Shown: piece by piece, positions 56,600 through 64,000 of the stretch
Layout: each line of letters begins with the position of its first letter
How positions within the stretch are numbered: position 1 is the stretch's first letter
Origin: Pseudomonas flavescens
GTDB lineage: Bacteria; Pseudomonadota; Gammaproteobacteria; Pseudomonadales; Pseudomonadaceae
Length of the DNA: 64,000 nucleotides
Assembly (NCBI RefSeq): GCF_013408425.1
Contig: NZ_JACBYV010000001.1
Coordinates: forward strand, 434,001 to 498,000
Direction: 5' to 3'
Program-made: the position numbers and the translations under genes
Notes under the pieces: model-generated
The model's database searches: none
The model's input: only the letters and a program-made list of their open reading frames with translations
What the model was told of the DNA's origin: nothing

Positions 56600-56833
56600 T
56601 CAGCGTGCCACTATGATCACGGTGATGCAGATCATCGCCACCACGCCGAAAACCATACGGGCGATCCAGGGGGCGGTGAGCCACGCCGTGGTGGCCCCGG
56701 CGACCTGACCGACGTTCTTTTCCGAGAGCCAGCGTTTGCCAGCCGGCTGGCTCATCGGGTTGCCGCATTGCGGGCAGGCGTGAGCCTTGTCGGAGATACG
56801 GTTTTGGCACTCGGGGCAGTCGATAAGGCTCAT
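56600..56833 (-). CDS. Zinc-ribbon membrane protein
   Basis: The 77-residue protein starts MSLIDCPECQNRISDKAHACPQCG, a two-knuckle zinc ribbon of the zinc_ribbon_2 kind, and ends in a single membrane helix (MVFGVVAMICITVIIVA). The ATG at 56833 is chosen because the ribbon starts there; the frame is open upstream to 56998. Function unknown. Confidence 0.75.
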   Translation of the reverse strand: MSLIDCPECQNRISDKAHACPQCGNPMSQPAGKRWLSEKNVGQVAGATTAWLTAPWIARMVFGVVAMICITVIIVAR

Positions 56834-56949
56834 GTCGGTCGTTCTCTGATCAATGGCGATAGCGAACGTGAGACTGGGCAGGCGCAGACGAGTTCCGCTG
56901 CAGGGCAGAGATGGCGGGGGCTGTAGCGTTTTCGTGGAGGTTTCGCAAC

Positions 56950-56973
56950 GCGCCCGCAGCATGCTGCGGGCGC
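56950..56973 (-). terminator. GC-rich terminator-like palindrome after ydbL
   Basis: A perfect 10-base stem (GCGCCCGCAG with CTGCGGGCGC) and a CATG loop lie 10 bases past the ydbL stop. It probably ends the ydbH-ynbE-ydbL transcript. No U-run follows. Confidence 0.5.
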
Positions 56974-56982
56974 GCCTGGCGG

Positions 56983-57327
56983 TTACTTGCGGCGCCACTG
57001 GCCCTGCTGCTGGATGTACTGCCCAGCCGGGGTCTTGTCGATGGCCTTCTGGCCGGCGATGGTTTCCACGTCGCTGAGCTGGATGCCGTTCTGCTGGGCG
57101 AGCTTCTGGTACTCGGCGCGGCGGGCGGCGTTGATCAGCTTGGCGATCTCGTCGGCCTGGCCGCCGGATTTGACCACGCCGAGGTAACCACTGGGCAGCT
57201 CGCCGAGCTGGCCGCTGGCCTTGGCATCGCCTAGGGCGGACATCGCCTCGTTGAGGCTGATGGCGTGAGCGGGCAGGCTCAGGCTGAGCAGCAGCAACAG
57301 GCCGGCGAAGGGTTTGATCAGGCTCAT
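56983..57327 (-). CDS. ydbL: YdbL-family periplasmic protein (DUF1318)
   Basis: The 114-residue protein has a signal peptide (to about residue 22, LPAHA) and the DUF1318 pattern (LNEAMSALGDAKASGQLGELPSGYLGVV, then INAARRAEYQKLAQQNG). In E. coli, YdbL regulates or supports the YdbH-YnbE bridge that moves phospholipid to the outer membrane. It is the third gene of the ydbH-ynbE-ydbL operon, 10 bases after ynbE. ATG 57327 follows AGGAAACC. Confidence 0.85.
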   Translation of the reverse strand: MSLIKPFAGLLLLLSLSLPAHAISLNEAMSALGDAKASGQLGELPSGYLGVVKSGGQADEIAKLINAARRAEYQKLAQQNGIQLSDVETIAGQKAIDKTPAGQYIQQQGQWRRK

Positions 57328-57337
57328 TTGGGTTTCC

Positions 57338-57529
57338 TCAGAACAGTCCGCTGGATTCACTGAACATGCTGTCCAGTGCCTTATCCACCTTGATATAGAT
57401 CTCGTGCTCGATCTTCACATTCAGGTTGATGTTGATCGGCTCGTTGGGCATCGCCAGTTGTACCGTCGGGGTACAGGCTACGCTCAGTAGCCCCAGCAGC
57501 AGGGCGGTGATGCAACTACGCAAGCGCAT
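57338..57529 (-). CDS. ynbE: YnbE-family outer-membrane lipoprotein
   Basis: The 63-residue lipoprotein has a lipobox (LSVAC) and mature sequence TPTVQLAMPNEPININLNVKI, typical of YnbE, a small lipoprotein that partners YdbH. ATG 57529 has GAGGAGA upstream; an in-frame TTG at 57547 is less likely. It lies 14 bases after ydbH. Confidence 0.85.
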   Translation of the reverse strand: MRLRSCITALLLGLLSVACTPTVQLAMPNEPININLNVKIEHEIYIKVDKALDSMFSESSGLF

Positions 57530-57543
57530 GGCGCTTCTCCTCG

Positions 57544-60195
57544 TCAAGGCTCCTTGGGTGCGGTATTGCGTTGCAGCATTCGCTGCTGCACGCGCCGCGT
57601 GATGATCTCGTTGACCCGATCGGTCAGCTGCAGGCTGGCGAGCAGGTTGGGGATGTCCTCCTCCAGGTTGATGTTGAAGTGAATCGGCCGGCCATTCTCG
57701 ATGGCCGGGTTCTGGCCTTCCAGGCGCATGGCCAGGCGCAGTTTGCCGTGCTGATCATAGTCGACCGAGCTGTTCAGGGTGGTGAAGTTGAAGTCCTCCA
57801 GGGACTGCGTCACCAACTGCATCGCCGGGTTGCTGCGGCCCAGGGCCTTGATCTTCTCCGAGCTGAACTGCAGGCGTCCACCGGGTTGGCGGGCGGCGAT
57901 ATGGCCTTTTTCCACCTCGATGCCGTTCTGGCCCAGGCGCACAGGCAGGTCACCATCCAGCGTGCCGCTACCGGCCAGGCCCTCTGCCGGGTAGAGAGTG
58001 AAAAGCTGCTGGAGTTCCAGGCCGCGGATCTGGATGGGAAACAATTGATTACTGGCCGCGAGATCCCATCGCCCTGGTGTCAGGGTGACCTGCCCGCCCA
58101 TCAGCGCGGCTTGCGCCAGGTTCACCTCCAGCGTGCCCTTGGCTGCACTGGCCAGTGGCGCGCCGTAGCGAATACGGGCCTCGATCGGGCCGATCGGCAG
58201 GCCGGGATTGGCCTGCTGGATTTTCAGCTGCTGGAGGTACAGGTCGAAGCGCTGGCGCGCCAGCTTGACGTGCAGGCTGGTGTCCAGGCCGCTGAGTTCG
58301 GAGCGGTCGTAGATGCCGCCCAGGCCTTTGCCGGTGATGCTCAGGTCAACGCTCGGGGCGTTGCTGCCAGCGCTCAGGGCCAGGTTCGCGACGGCATTCA
58401 GGCGACCGCTGTTGAGGTCGAGCAACTCGGGCCACTGCACCAGGGTTTTGGCCAGCGGGTTGCCGGAGCGCAGGAACAGTTCGCCGAGGGTCGCCTTGAG
58501 CTGCAGGTTCTGTTTGGCGTCGAGGCTTGCATCCAGGTCCAGTTGCAGTTCGCTGTCGTTGCTCAGCTTGCCGCGCAGGTTGCCGACCATATCCGCCGCC
58601 GCTAGCTGGCTCTGCAAGCGCCAGCCCTGTGGCTTGAGGTTGGCCTGTTCCAGGCGTGCGGTGCTGAGGTTCAGCGGGCCCTCGAACTGCCAGGTCTGCA
58701 GGGCGCCGTCCTGCAGTTTGAGGTCGAGGGCGCTACCGCCGAGGTCGATCTGCAGCTTCTGTGCGTTCAGGTCGGCACCTTTGAGGGTTGCAGCCTGAAG
58801 CCGGGAGCCTTGGCCAATGCTCAGGCCCACCGCAGTAGCATCTGCATGGCCCGCCAGCTTGAGGTCGCTGCTCAGCTCGCCGGCCTGCCAGCCAGCCTGG
58901 TTCACCCTGGCGGTGCGTGTGGTCAGGCGCGTTTCGGCGAACTGCACGGCCCAGGGTGCGGAGCTCGCCAGTGCCAGGCGGCCCTGCAGGTCCAGGCGGG
59001 TCGCGCCACGCAAAGCCAGCGTCAGTTTAAGGGGCAGGCTGCGCCCGGTCAGATCGTTGCGCAGGCCGTCGAGTGGCGTGTCAGGCTGCACCTGTACGCG
59101 CAGGGATTCGCTGCGCAGCTCCGGTGGTAGCGCACTCAGCCAGTCGGCATTCGGCTCGGTGAGCTGCAGGTCCGCTTCCACGCGCGTTGCGATCCAGTTT
59201 TGCCCCTGATTGTGCGCCGTCAGGGCCAGCTGCCCCCGTAGCTGGCCAAGCCCGGGAAAAGGCCAGGGTTGGGGTAGAGTGCCCTGCACGTCGACCTCGC
59301 CGCTGGCAGCCAGCAGGTTGTCCACATCCATTACCCGCGACGGCAGCGTCAGTTGCCACGAGCCTTGCAGGCTGACCTCTCCCGGCGCGCCGGGCCACTG
59401 GGTGCCCTCCGGCACGCTCCAGGCGCTCAGCCAACTTTGCAAGGCGGCTGCCTGGGTGAGTTGCGTCGCATCGAGCTGGCCGTTCCAGTTCAGGCCGTCA
59501 CCTGCCTGTTCGAGGCTGCTCTTCACGGTCACTTGCGGTTGTTGATCGACGGCCAGGGTCAGCTGCAGGTCGATTGCGTCGTTGCGCGGTCGCAGGGTGA
59601 GCGAGCCGTTGATTACCTGCGTCTGATGGTGGAGATCGAGCTGAACGGCCAAGTGGTCATCCTCGCCACGCAGCAGCTTCAGGTTGCCTGTGGCGGTGCA
59701 TTGTCCGCGGGCGCAGGGCAGGGTGGCGGCTAGTCGCTCAATCCTCAGGCTGCGTGGTAACAGGGCCAGTGGGGCAGCCAGTCGTTGCAGGTCGAGGTCA
59801 GTTGGCGGCGTGTCTGGCTCGAGCTCTTCAATTGCGGCTAGCCAGGTGAGCGTCAGGCTGCCGATGTCGAGGTGCTGCCAGAACGGCATGCTGAAGCCGA
59901 AATCGCGCCAGGCCAGTTGCAGCCCCTCACTGTGCAGCTCGAGAGTGCCTGCGCTGCTGCGTTGTGTCAGTTGCAGGTCCTTTACGTTCAGGCCTGAGCT
60001 GGAGAGTGATAGGCCATGCCAATCGAGTTTCTCGACACCATTGCGCTGCAGCAGGTAGCTGCCGCCCAGATAAACGGCGGCAACGAACAGCACGAGCAGC
60101 GTGAAAACAATGGACAGTCGCAGCCTGGTGCGGCGGCTGAGCATGGGCGTTATCCATCGACGGAAGAATGTCGTGACGGTAACCCGAAGCGCCAT
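57544..60195 (-). CDS. ydbH: YdbH, AsmA-like intermembrane phospholipid transport protein
   Basis: This protein has up to 883 residues, with one N-terminal membrane helix (about 27-48 in the long form) and a long beta-rich body of repeated amphipathic strands. The C-terminal DUF carries GSGTLDGDLPVRLGQNGIEVEKGHIAARQPGGRLQF (by region). E. coli YdbH (879 residues) is one of the three AsmA-like proteins that span the periplasm and carry phospholipids to the outer membrane with TamB and YhdP. Start 60195 or 60144 (MLSRRTRLRLSIVF) are both possible. A palindrome at 60199-60213 would sit in the ribosome site of the first, which favours 60144. Confidence 0.88.
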   Translation of the reverse strand: MALRVTVTTFFRRWITPMLSRRTRLRLSIVFTLLVLFVAAVYLGGSYLLQRNGVEKLDWHGLSLSSSGLNVKDLQLTQRSSAGTLELHSEGLQLAWRDFGFSMPFWQHLDIGSLTLTWLAAIEELEPDTPPTDLDLQRLAAPLALLPRSLRIERLAATLPCARGQCTATGNLKLLRGEDDHLAVQLDLHHQTQVINGSLTLRPRNDAIDLQLTLAVDQQPQVTVKSSLEQAGDGLNWNGQLDATQLTQAAALQSWLSAWSVPEGTQWPGAPGEVSLQGSWQLTLPSRVMDVDNLLAASGEVDVQGTLPQPWPFPGLGQLRGQLALTAHNQGQNWIATRVEADLQLTEPNADWLSALPPELRSESLRVQVQPDTPLDGLRNDLTGRSLPLKLTLALRGATRLDLQGRLALASSAPWAVQFAETRLTTRTARVNQAGWQAGELSSDLKLAGHADATAVGLSIGQGSRLQAATLKGADLNAQKLQIDLGGSALDLKLQDGALQTWQFEGPLNLSTARLEQANLKPQGWRLQSQLAAADMVGNLRGKLSNDSELQLDLDASLDAKQNLQLKATLGELFLRSGNPLAKTLVQWPELLDLNSGRLNAVANLALSAGSNAPSVDLSITGKGLGGIYDRSELSGLDTSLHVKLARQRFDLYLQQLKIQQANPGLPIGPIEARIRYGAPLASAAKGTLEVNLAQAALMGGQVTLTPGRWDLAASNQLFPIQIRGLELQQLFTLYPAEGLAGSGTLDGDLPVRLGQNGIEVEKGHIAARQPGGRLQFSSEKIKALGRSNPAMQLVTQSLEDFNFTTLNSSVDYDQHGKLRLAMRLEGQNPAIENGRPIHFNINLEEDIPNLLASLQLTDRVNEIITRRVQQRMLQRNTAPKEP

Positions 60196-60198
60196 GGC

Positions 60199-60213
60199 CT
60201 GCCAAACCCGGTT
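60199..60213. promoter_or_regulatory. Palindrome CCAAACCCGGTTTGG near the ydbH start
   Basis: A perfect 15-base palindrome with a central C, immediately upstream of the longest ydbH start. It may be a repressor operator or a hairpin in the ydbH leader; which protein binds is unknown. Confidence 0.4.
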
Positions 60214-60554
60214 TGGCCGGTTATACCGCCCACGGTTTTATGTCGGGAGCATGACATGGGCTTTATTGGTGCGGCAGTCAGGCGCTCCGTCTGTCTGGCC
60301 GCAGGGCCTGTGAAGCCTGGCTTGCGCCCTCTAAAAGGGCGTTTTCGCAGGCCTGTCGACGGACTTGTGCACAATCGCGATGCAGCTTGTCAAGCAGCAT
60401 ATTGGCGCTTGCACAAAACCTCCAATTGTCGTAGGAGACTTTTTAAGTGCATGAAAAATATGAACTTTTTTGATGTGGCGAAAAAATGACCAGTTTGACT
60501 CGGGGCCCCATACCATCGGCGTTGGGGGGCATTTCTCCCACCTTACGCACAAAG

Positions 60555-60577
60555 TTATCCACAGCTTCTGTGGATTG
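60555..60577. other. Inverted pair of DnaA-box-like sequences
   Basis: TTATCCACA (60555-60563) is a perfect DnaA box, and TGTGGATTG (60569-60577) is a near-perfect inverted one. There is no dnaA, rpmH or gidA nearby, so this is not the chromosomal origin. It may regulate the Sel1/rmuC genes through DnaA, or be chance. Confidence 0.35.
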
Positions 60578-60672
60578 TCACAAGCAGCCCAGAGGAGAGT
60601 AGGGCGGGGTTTACCTGTGAATTAAAAAGAGTAGAGTGGCGCGCCTGTTCCGCAGCCCGTTTTACGTCTTTT

Positions 60673-61071
60673 ATGCCCCGCGCTTTACCCCTCGATACGC
60701 TTCCCGTCCGTGCCCAGGTACCTGTTCGCGTTGCCGCTTGGCTGTTGGACAGCCCGCGGCTGGGGCATGCCCCCAGCGTGAAACGGATTGCCGGTCGCCT
60801 GCTCAAGCAGCCTGCCCGCCAGGGCGTGGTGCAGGCTCAGAGCCGCCTTGGCCAAATGCTCTGCCGCGACTGCGACAATACCCGCGACCGTCGTATCGGC
60901 GTGGAACTGCTGCGCCAGGCGGCGCGTGCTGGCGACGGCGCCGCCCAGCTCGAGCTGGGCCGCCTCTATTGCCAGCCTCGCACTCTGGAGCCGCATCAGG
61001 CCCGCCACTGGTTGGAGCTGGCGGCGCTGCAGGGGCAGGGCGAGGCGCGGGACCTGCTCCGGCGCTTGTAG
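60673..61071 (+). CDS. Sel1-repeat (TPR-like) protein
   Basis: The 132-residue protein has a basic N-terminus and two Sel1-like repeats (QSRLGQMLCRDCDNTRDRRIGVELLRQAARAGDGAAQLELGRLYC and the following LEPHQARHWLELAALQGQGEARDLL by region). Such helical repeats mediate protein contacts. It lies 57 bases before rmuC and is probably co-transcribed with it. No membrane segment or signal is seen. Partner unknown. Confidence 0.85.
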   Translation: MPRALPLDTLPVRAQVPVRVAAWLLDSPRLGHAPSVKRIAGRLLKQPARQGVVQAQSRLGQMLCRDCDNTRDRRIGVELLRQAARAGDGAAQLELGRLYCQPRTLEPHQARHWLELAALQGQGEARDLLRRL

Positions 61072-61128
61072 CCGCAGTGGAGCCGCCCGCGCAGGTATAC
61101 TGCCCGGCAGTCTCGCCTGGATGTCTGT

Positions 61129-62616
61129 ATGCCCTCTGATCTCGTTTCGCTGCTGCCGGCCTTTCTGGTCGGCGCCCTGGTCTGTGCCGTTCCCCTGTTG
61201 CTACGCGCCGTCGCCCTGTCGCGGGAGGCCGAGGAGATGCGTTTGCAGGCTGGCCTGGCGCAAGAGCGTATGAATGCCGCGCAACTGGCCCAGGCAGGCT
61301 TGAGTGCGCAACTCGACGGTTGCCGTGAGGAGCTGGCCGAGATTCTCGAGATCAAGGCGGACCAGCAGGCCGAGCTGGCCGCTCTGCGCCGGGAAACCCA
61401 CTTGTTGCAGAACGACCTGCAACTGGCCCGTGAGCAGATCAAGGGCGGGCAGGCGCTGCGTGATCAGCAGGAGGTCGAGCTGCGTCGTCTGGATAGCGAA
61501 CGGGCCGGCCTGGCTGCCGAGCTGCACGAGCAGCAGGAAAATCATCAGCAGCGTCTCGAGGACCTGCAGGGGGCCCGTGATGCCTTGCGTGCCCAGTTCG
61601 CCGAGCTGGCCGGCAAGATCTTCGACGAGCGCGAGCAGCGTTTCTCGGAAACCAGCCAGCAGCGCCTCGGCCAGCTGCTCGATCCGCTCAAGGAACGTAT
61701 CCAGTCCTTCGAGAAGCGGGTCGAGGAGAGTTATCAGCAGGAGGCGCGCGAGCGCTTTTCCCTGGGCAAGGAGCTGGAGCGCCTGCAGGGGCTCAATCAG
61801 CGCCTGAGCGAAGAGGCGATGAACCTCACCCAGGCCCTCAAGGGCCAGAAAACCCAGGGCAACTGGGGTGAGCTGGTGCTCGAGAGAGTGCTGGAGCATG
61901 CCGGCCTGCAAAAGGGCCGCGAGTATCACACCCAGGTCAGCTTGAAGAGTGCCGATGGCGAGCGCTTCCAGCCGGACGTGCTGATCCAGCTGCCGGGCGA
62001 GAAGCAGGTGGTGGTCGATGCCAAGGTCAGCCTCACGGCCTATCAACAGTGCGTGTCGGCTACCGACGAAGCGACCCGGCAACTGGCCCTGAAGCAGCAC
62101 GTGCTGTCCCTGCGCAGCCATCTGAAGGGGCTGTCGCTCAAGGATTACCAGCACCTCGACGGGCTGCACAGCCTGGATTTCGTATTGCTCTTCGTGCCCA
62201 TCGAGGCGGCGTTCGCAGCAGCCCTTCAGGCAGACCCGGGCCTGTTTCAGGAGGCTTTCGATCAGCACATCGTGATCGTCAGCCCGACCACGCTGCTGGC
62301 GACCCTGCGGGTCATCGACAGCCTCTGGCGTCAGGAGCGGCAAAGCCAGAACGCCCGGGAAATCGCCGAGCGGGCCGGAGCGCTGTACGACAAGTTCGTG
62401 GCTTTCATCCAGGATCTGGATGAGGTTGGCATGCGCCTGCAGCAGCTCGACAAGGCGTACTCCGGGGCGCGCAACAAGCTGGTCGACGGTCGCGGCAACC
62501 TGATAAGCCGCGCCGAGAACCTCAAGCTGCTCGGTGCCCGAGCCAGCAAGAGCCTACCTCCCGAGCTGCTCGAACGAGCCGCCGGCCTGCCTCTGGATGA
62601 CTCAGGGGACGACTGA
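61129..62616 (+). CDS. rmuC: DNA recombination protein RmuC
   Basis: The 495-residue protein has an N-terminal membrane helix (about 7-24), a long coiled coil (about 30-200, rich in E, Q, L and R) and a RmuC domain (about 230-470, with QGNWGELVLERVLEHAGL, VVDAKVSLTAY, VLLFVPIEAAF and IVIVSPTTLLATLR). RmuC limits inversion-type rearrangements and is a nuclease-like protein. Length is in the family range. A hairpin at 62652-62672 follows. It is probably in one unit with the Sel1 gene. Confidence 0.93.
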   Translation: MPSDLVSLLPAFLVGALVCAVPLLLRAVALSREAEEMRLQAGLAQERMNAAQLAQAGLSAQLDGCREELAEILEIKADQQAELAALRRETHLLQNDLQLAREQIKGGQALRDQQEVELRRLDSERAGLAAELHEQQENHQQRLEDLQGARDALRAQFAELAGKIFDEREQRFSETSQQRLGQLLDPLKERIQSFEKRVEESYQQEARERFSLGKELERLQGLNQRLSEEAMNLTQALKGQKTQGNWGELVLERVLEHAGLQKGREYHTQVSLKSADGERFQPDVLIQLPGEKQVVVDAKVSLTAYQQCVSATDEATRQLALKQHVLSLRSHLKGLSLKDYQHLDGLHSLDFVLLFVPIEAAFAAALQADPGLFQEAFDQHIVIVSPTTLLATLRVIDSLWRQERQSQNAREIAERAGALYDKFVAFIQDLDEVGMRLQQLDKAYSGARNKLVDGRGNLISRAENLKLLGARASKSLPPELLERAAGLPLDDSGDD

Positions 62617-62651
62617 GCCTCACGCTGCCTCGAGTATGGTCGGGGGTGATT

Positions 62652-62672
62652 TCACGTCCTGGCTGGACGTGA
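62652..62672 (+). terminator. Terminator-like hairpin after rmuC
   Basis: TCACGTCC and GGACGTGA pair perfectly across a TGGCT loop, 36 bases past the rmuC stop. The following sequence (CCGAAATTTT) has only four T's at the end. Confidence 0.45.
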
Positions 62673-62808
62673 CCGAAATTTTGGCTATCTTGTCGGTTGT
62701 CATACCTCTTTGGGGTGTGATGATTTCGTCTGGCTGAATATAAAGCCTGCCCGATGCTTTGATTAAGTTCAGCTGATTCAATGGATTGGCCATAACAAGG
62801 ACAAGAAT

Positions 62809-64000
62809 ATGCCGCTCATCGAGAGCTCATTTGCATCTGTGATGCAAGGTTCGCTGCGTCAAAAAAAGTATGTTGTCGTACCGCTAGCGCTGCTATTTAG
62901 TGCCTCGGCCCTGGCTCTGGAGGCGCCACGCAAGGTTCAGGTGCCGACCCTGGCCTATGACGACAGGCAGATCATTCTGGTCTGGGAGAAGCCGGAGAAC
63001 GCCGCCGGTATCGTCGACTATCACGTGTATATGGACGGCAAGCGCCTGGGTGGCGCCAACGCCAACAATGACCAGCATTCGCCAGCCAAACCGTATATCG
63101 ATCGGTTCTACCAGGCCGATACGGAAAACTTCCATCACCGTATTTCCATCCACAATTACACCGTGGCTGGCCTGAAGCCCGAGACCGAGTATCGTTTCAC
63201 CGTGCGCTCGGTGGATGCCGAAGGCCGCGAGTCCGGTGACAGTCCGGTGCTGCTGCAACGCACCACGGCGCAGCCTGAGGTCTTCAACGTCGAGGACCAG
63301 GGTGCCAAGGGCGACGGCAAGACGCTCAATACCGTCGCCATCCAGAAGACCATCGATGCCTGTTCCCTGAACTGCAAGGTGCTGATCCCGGCTGGCGTGT
63401 TCAAGACCGGCGCGCTGTACCTGAAAAGCAACATGACCCTGGAGATCGCCGAGGGCGCGACGCTGCTGGGTTCGGAGCGCAGCGAGGATTACCCGCTGGA
63501 GGGCTATATCCAGTATCCCTATTCGACCATGGTGCGGCCGGCCTCGCTGATCAACGCACTGTCGCGCGATCCGCGTCAGCATCAGTCGTTCGAGAACATC
63601 CGCATCGTCGGCAAGGGCACCATCGACGGCAACGGCTGGAAGCGCAACGACGACAGCCGTGATGAGCTGGGCAATGCGCTGCCGTTCTACCGCGCCAGTG
63701 ACAACACCCGCTACATGGAAGACGGCATTCTGGCCAAGGACCAGGTCGAGAAGGCGGTGGCGCGGGGCATCATCGTCAAGGACGCTTACGGGCAGATGCG
63801 CTCGTCACTGATGACCCTGCGCAATGTCACCAACGTGTTCTATGGCGGCTTCACCGTGCTCAATCCGGCCTACCACGGGATCATGAACCTGGAGACCGAG
63901 AACGTGGTGATGGCCGGCACCGTGCACAAGACCTACGACGCCAACAATGGCGATGGCATCGAGTTCGCCAACAGCAAGGGCGCCATGGTCTTCAACAACT
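62809..64000 (+). CDS. Secreted exo-polygalacturonase (GH28) with FnIII-like domain, 3' end missing
   Basis: The visible 397 residues show a long signal region (1-37, cleavage near SASALA), a fibronectin type III-like domain (about 40-150, QIILVWEKPENAAGIVDYHVYMD and YTVAGLKPETEYRFTVRSVD by region) and the start of the pectin-degrading parallel beta-helix. That part has AKGDGKTLNTVAIQKTIDAC, GTIDGNGW and NVVMAGTVHKTYDANNGDGIEFANSKG. This layout matches PehX-type exo-polygalacturonases, which release digalacturonate from pectin. The gene runs past the window end, so the last part of the catalytic domain is not seen. The ATG at 62809 has AAGGA upstream. Confidence 0.9.
   Translation, partial: MPLIESSFASVMQGSLRQKKYVVVPLALLFSASALALEAPRKVQVPTLAYDDRQIILVWEKPENAAGIVDYHVYMDGKRLGGANANNDQHSPAKPYIDRFYQADTENFHHRISIHNYTVAGLKPETEYRFTVRSVDAEGRESGDSPVLLQRTTAQPEVFNVEDQGAKGDGKTLNTVAIQKTIDACSLNCKVLIPAGVFKTGALYLKSNMTLEIAEGATLLGSERSEDYPLEGYIQYPYSTMVRPASLINALSRDPRQHQSFENIRIVGKGTIDGNGWKRNDDSRDELGNALPFYRASDNTRYMEDGILAKDQVEKAVARGIIVKDAYGQMRSSLMTLRNVTNVFYGGFTVLNPAYHGIMNLETENVVMAGTVHKTYDANNGDGIEFANSKGAMVFNN

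Larger units (their letters stand above)
60196..60672. other. Intergenic region between ydbH and the Sel1 gene
   Basis: About 480 bases. It holds the CCAAACC-C-GGTTTGG palindrome (60199-60213) near the ydbH start, and a TTATCCACA DnaA-box sequence (60555-60563) followed by TGTGGATTG (60569-60577) in inverted orientation. No gene or RNA is recognised. Two hairpin-prone stretches (60310-60370) are not clear enough to call. Confidence 0.5.

Noticed and set aside
60555..60577. Chromosomal replication origin suggested by DnaA boxes
   Set aside because: Only two boxes, no AT-rich unwinding region, and no dnaA, dnaN, rpmH or gidA genes nearby.
1..64000. tRNA, rRNA or classical riboswitch genes
   Set aside because: I looked for T-loop and 3' acceptor patterns and for common riboswitch cores in the intergenic stretches and saw none that I could support.

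Overview
The window looks like chromosomal DNA of a pectinolytic, probably plant- or soil-associated Pseudomonas (sensu lato). Most genes are GC-rich. Pseudomonas-type content includes a RocS1/RocA1/RocR-like sensory set, a DUF3509-like small protein, a BdlA-like receptor, a BphP2-like bacteriophytochrome and a YdbH/YnbE/YdbL envelope operon. Family names come from motif recognition in the translated sequence; no database search was run.

Left third (1-14.3 kb): the end of a tripartite tricarboxylate transporter operon (tctC-tctB-tctA, minus strand) is followed by a four-gene alternate chaperone-usher (cable-pilus/CS1/CFA-I type) operon: chaperone, major pilin, usher, tip protein. Next to it lie an REC-EAL phosphodiesterase (minus) and a divergent NarL-type response regulator plus BvgS-like hybrid kinase (plus). 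Near-identical palindromes of the BvgA/RcsB type sit upstream of both the pilus operon and the regulator genes, so this is probably a self-contained pilus/c-di-GMP control island. A YghU-type glutathione transferase follows.

Middle (14.9-36.6 kb): this part carries two membrane chemoreceptors, a soluble PAS-PAS-MCP receptor (BdlA-like) and a membrane diguanylate cyclase that overlaps a tandem winged-helix protein of unknown function. It also has an electrophile-stress-like cluster (LysR, SDR, nitroreductase, NmrA-like, HxlR), an EF-hand protein, a bacteriophytochrome with no heme oxygenase beside it, and several hypothetical genes. A small phage-type switch (AlpA-like factor opposite a repressor) has three 15-bp operator-like palindromes. 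A LysE-family exporter closes the segment.

Right part (36.9-56.6 kb): a contact-dependent growth inhibition (CDI) locus dominates. It has CdiB, a 4292-residue CdiA ending in an Ntox15-like HxxD nuclease domain, and a GAD-like/DUF1851 immunity protein like those of type VI effector Tde1. Downstream are an orphan cdiA-CT/cdiI module (an Ntox28-like toxin with a CdiI-type immunity gene) fused to a 1.3-kb duplicate of the CdiA FHA-2 region, and then a third module reduced to about 30 toxin codons plus an intact presumed immunity gene. Short RAYT/REP-like repeats mark the module borders. An IS3-family remnant and a MocR-type pseudogene end this accessory region.

The right end (56.6-64 kb) returns to core genes: a zinc-ribbon membrane protein, ydbL-ynbE-ydbH, a Sel1-repeat protein, rmuC, and the start of a secreted GH28 exo-polygalacturonase with an FnIII-like domain.
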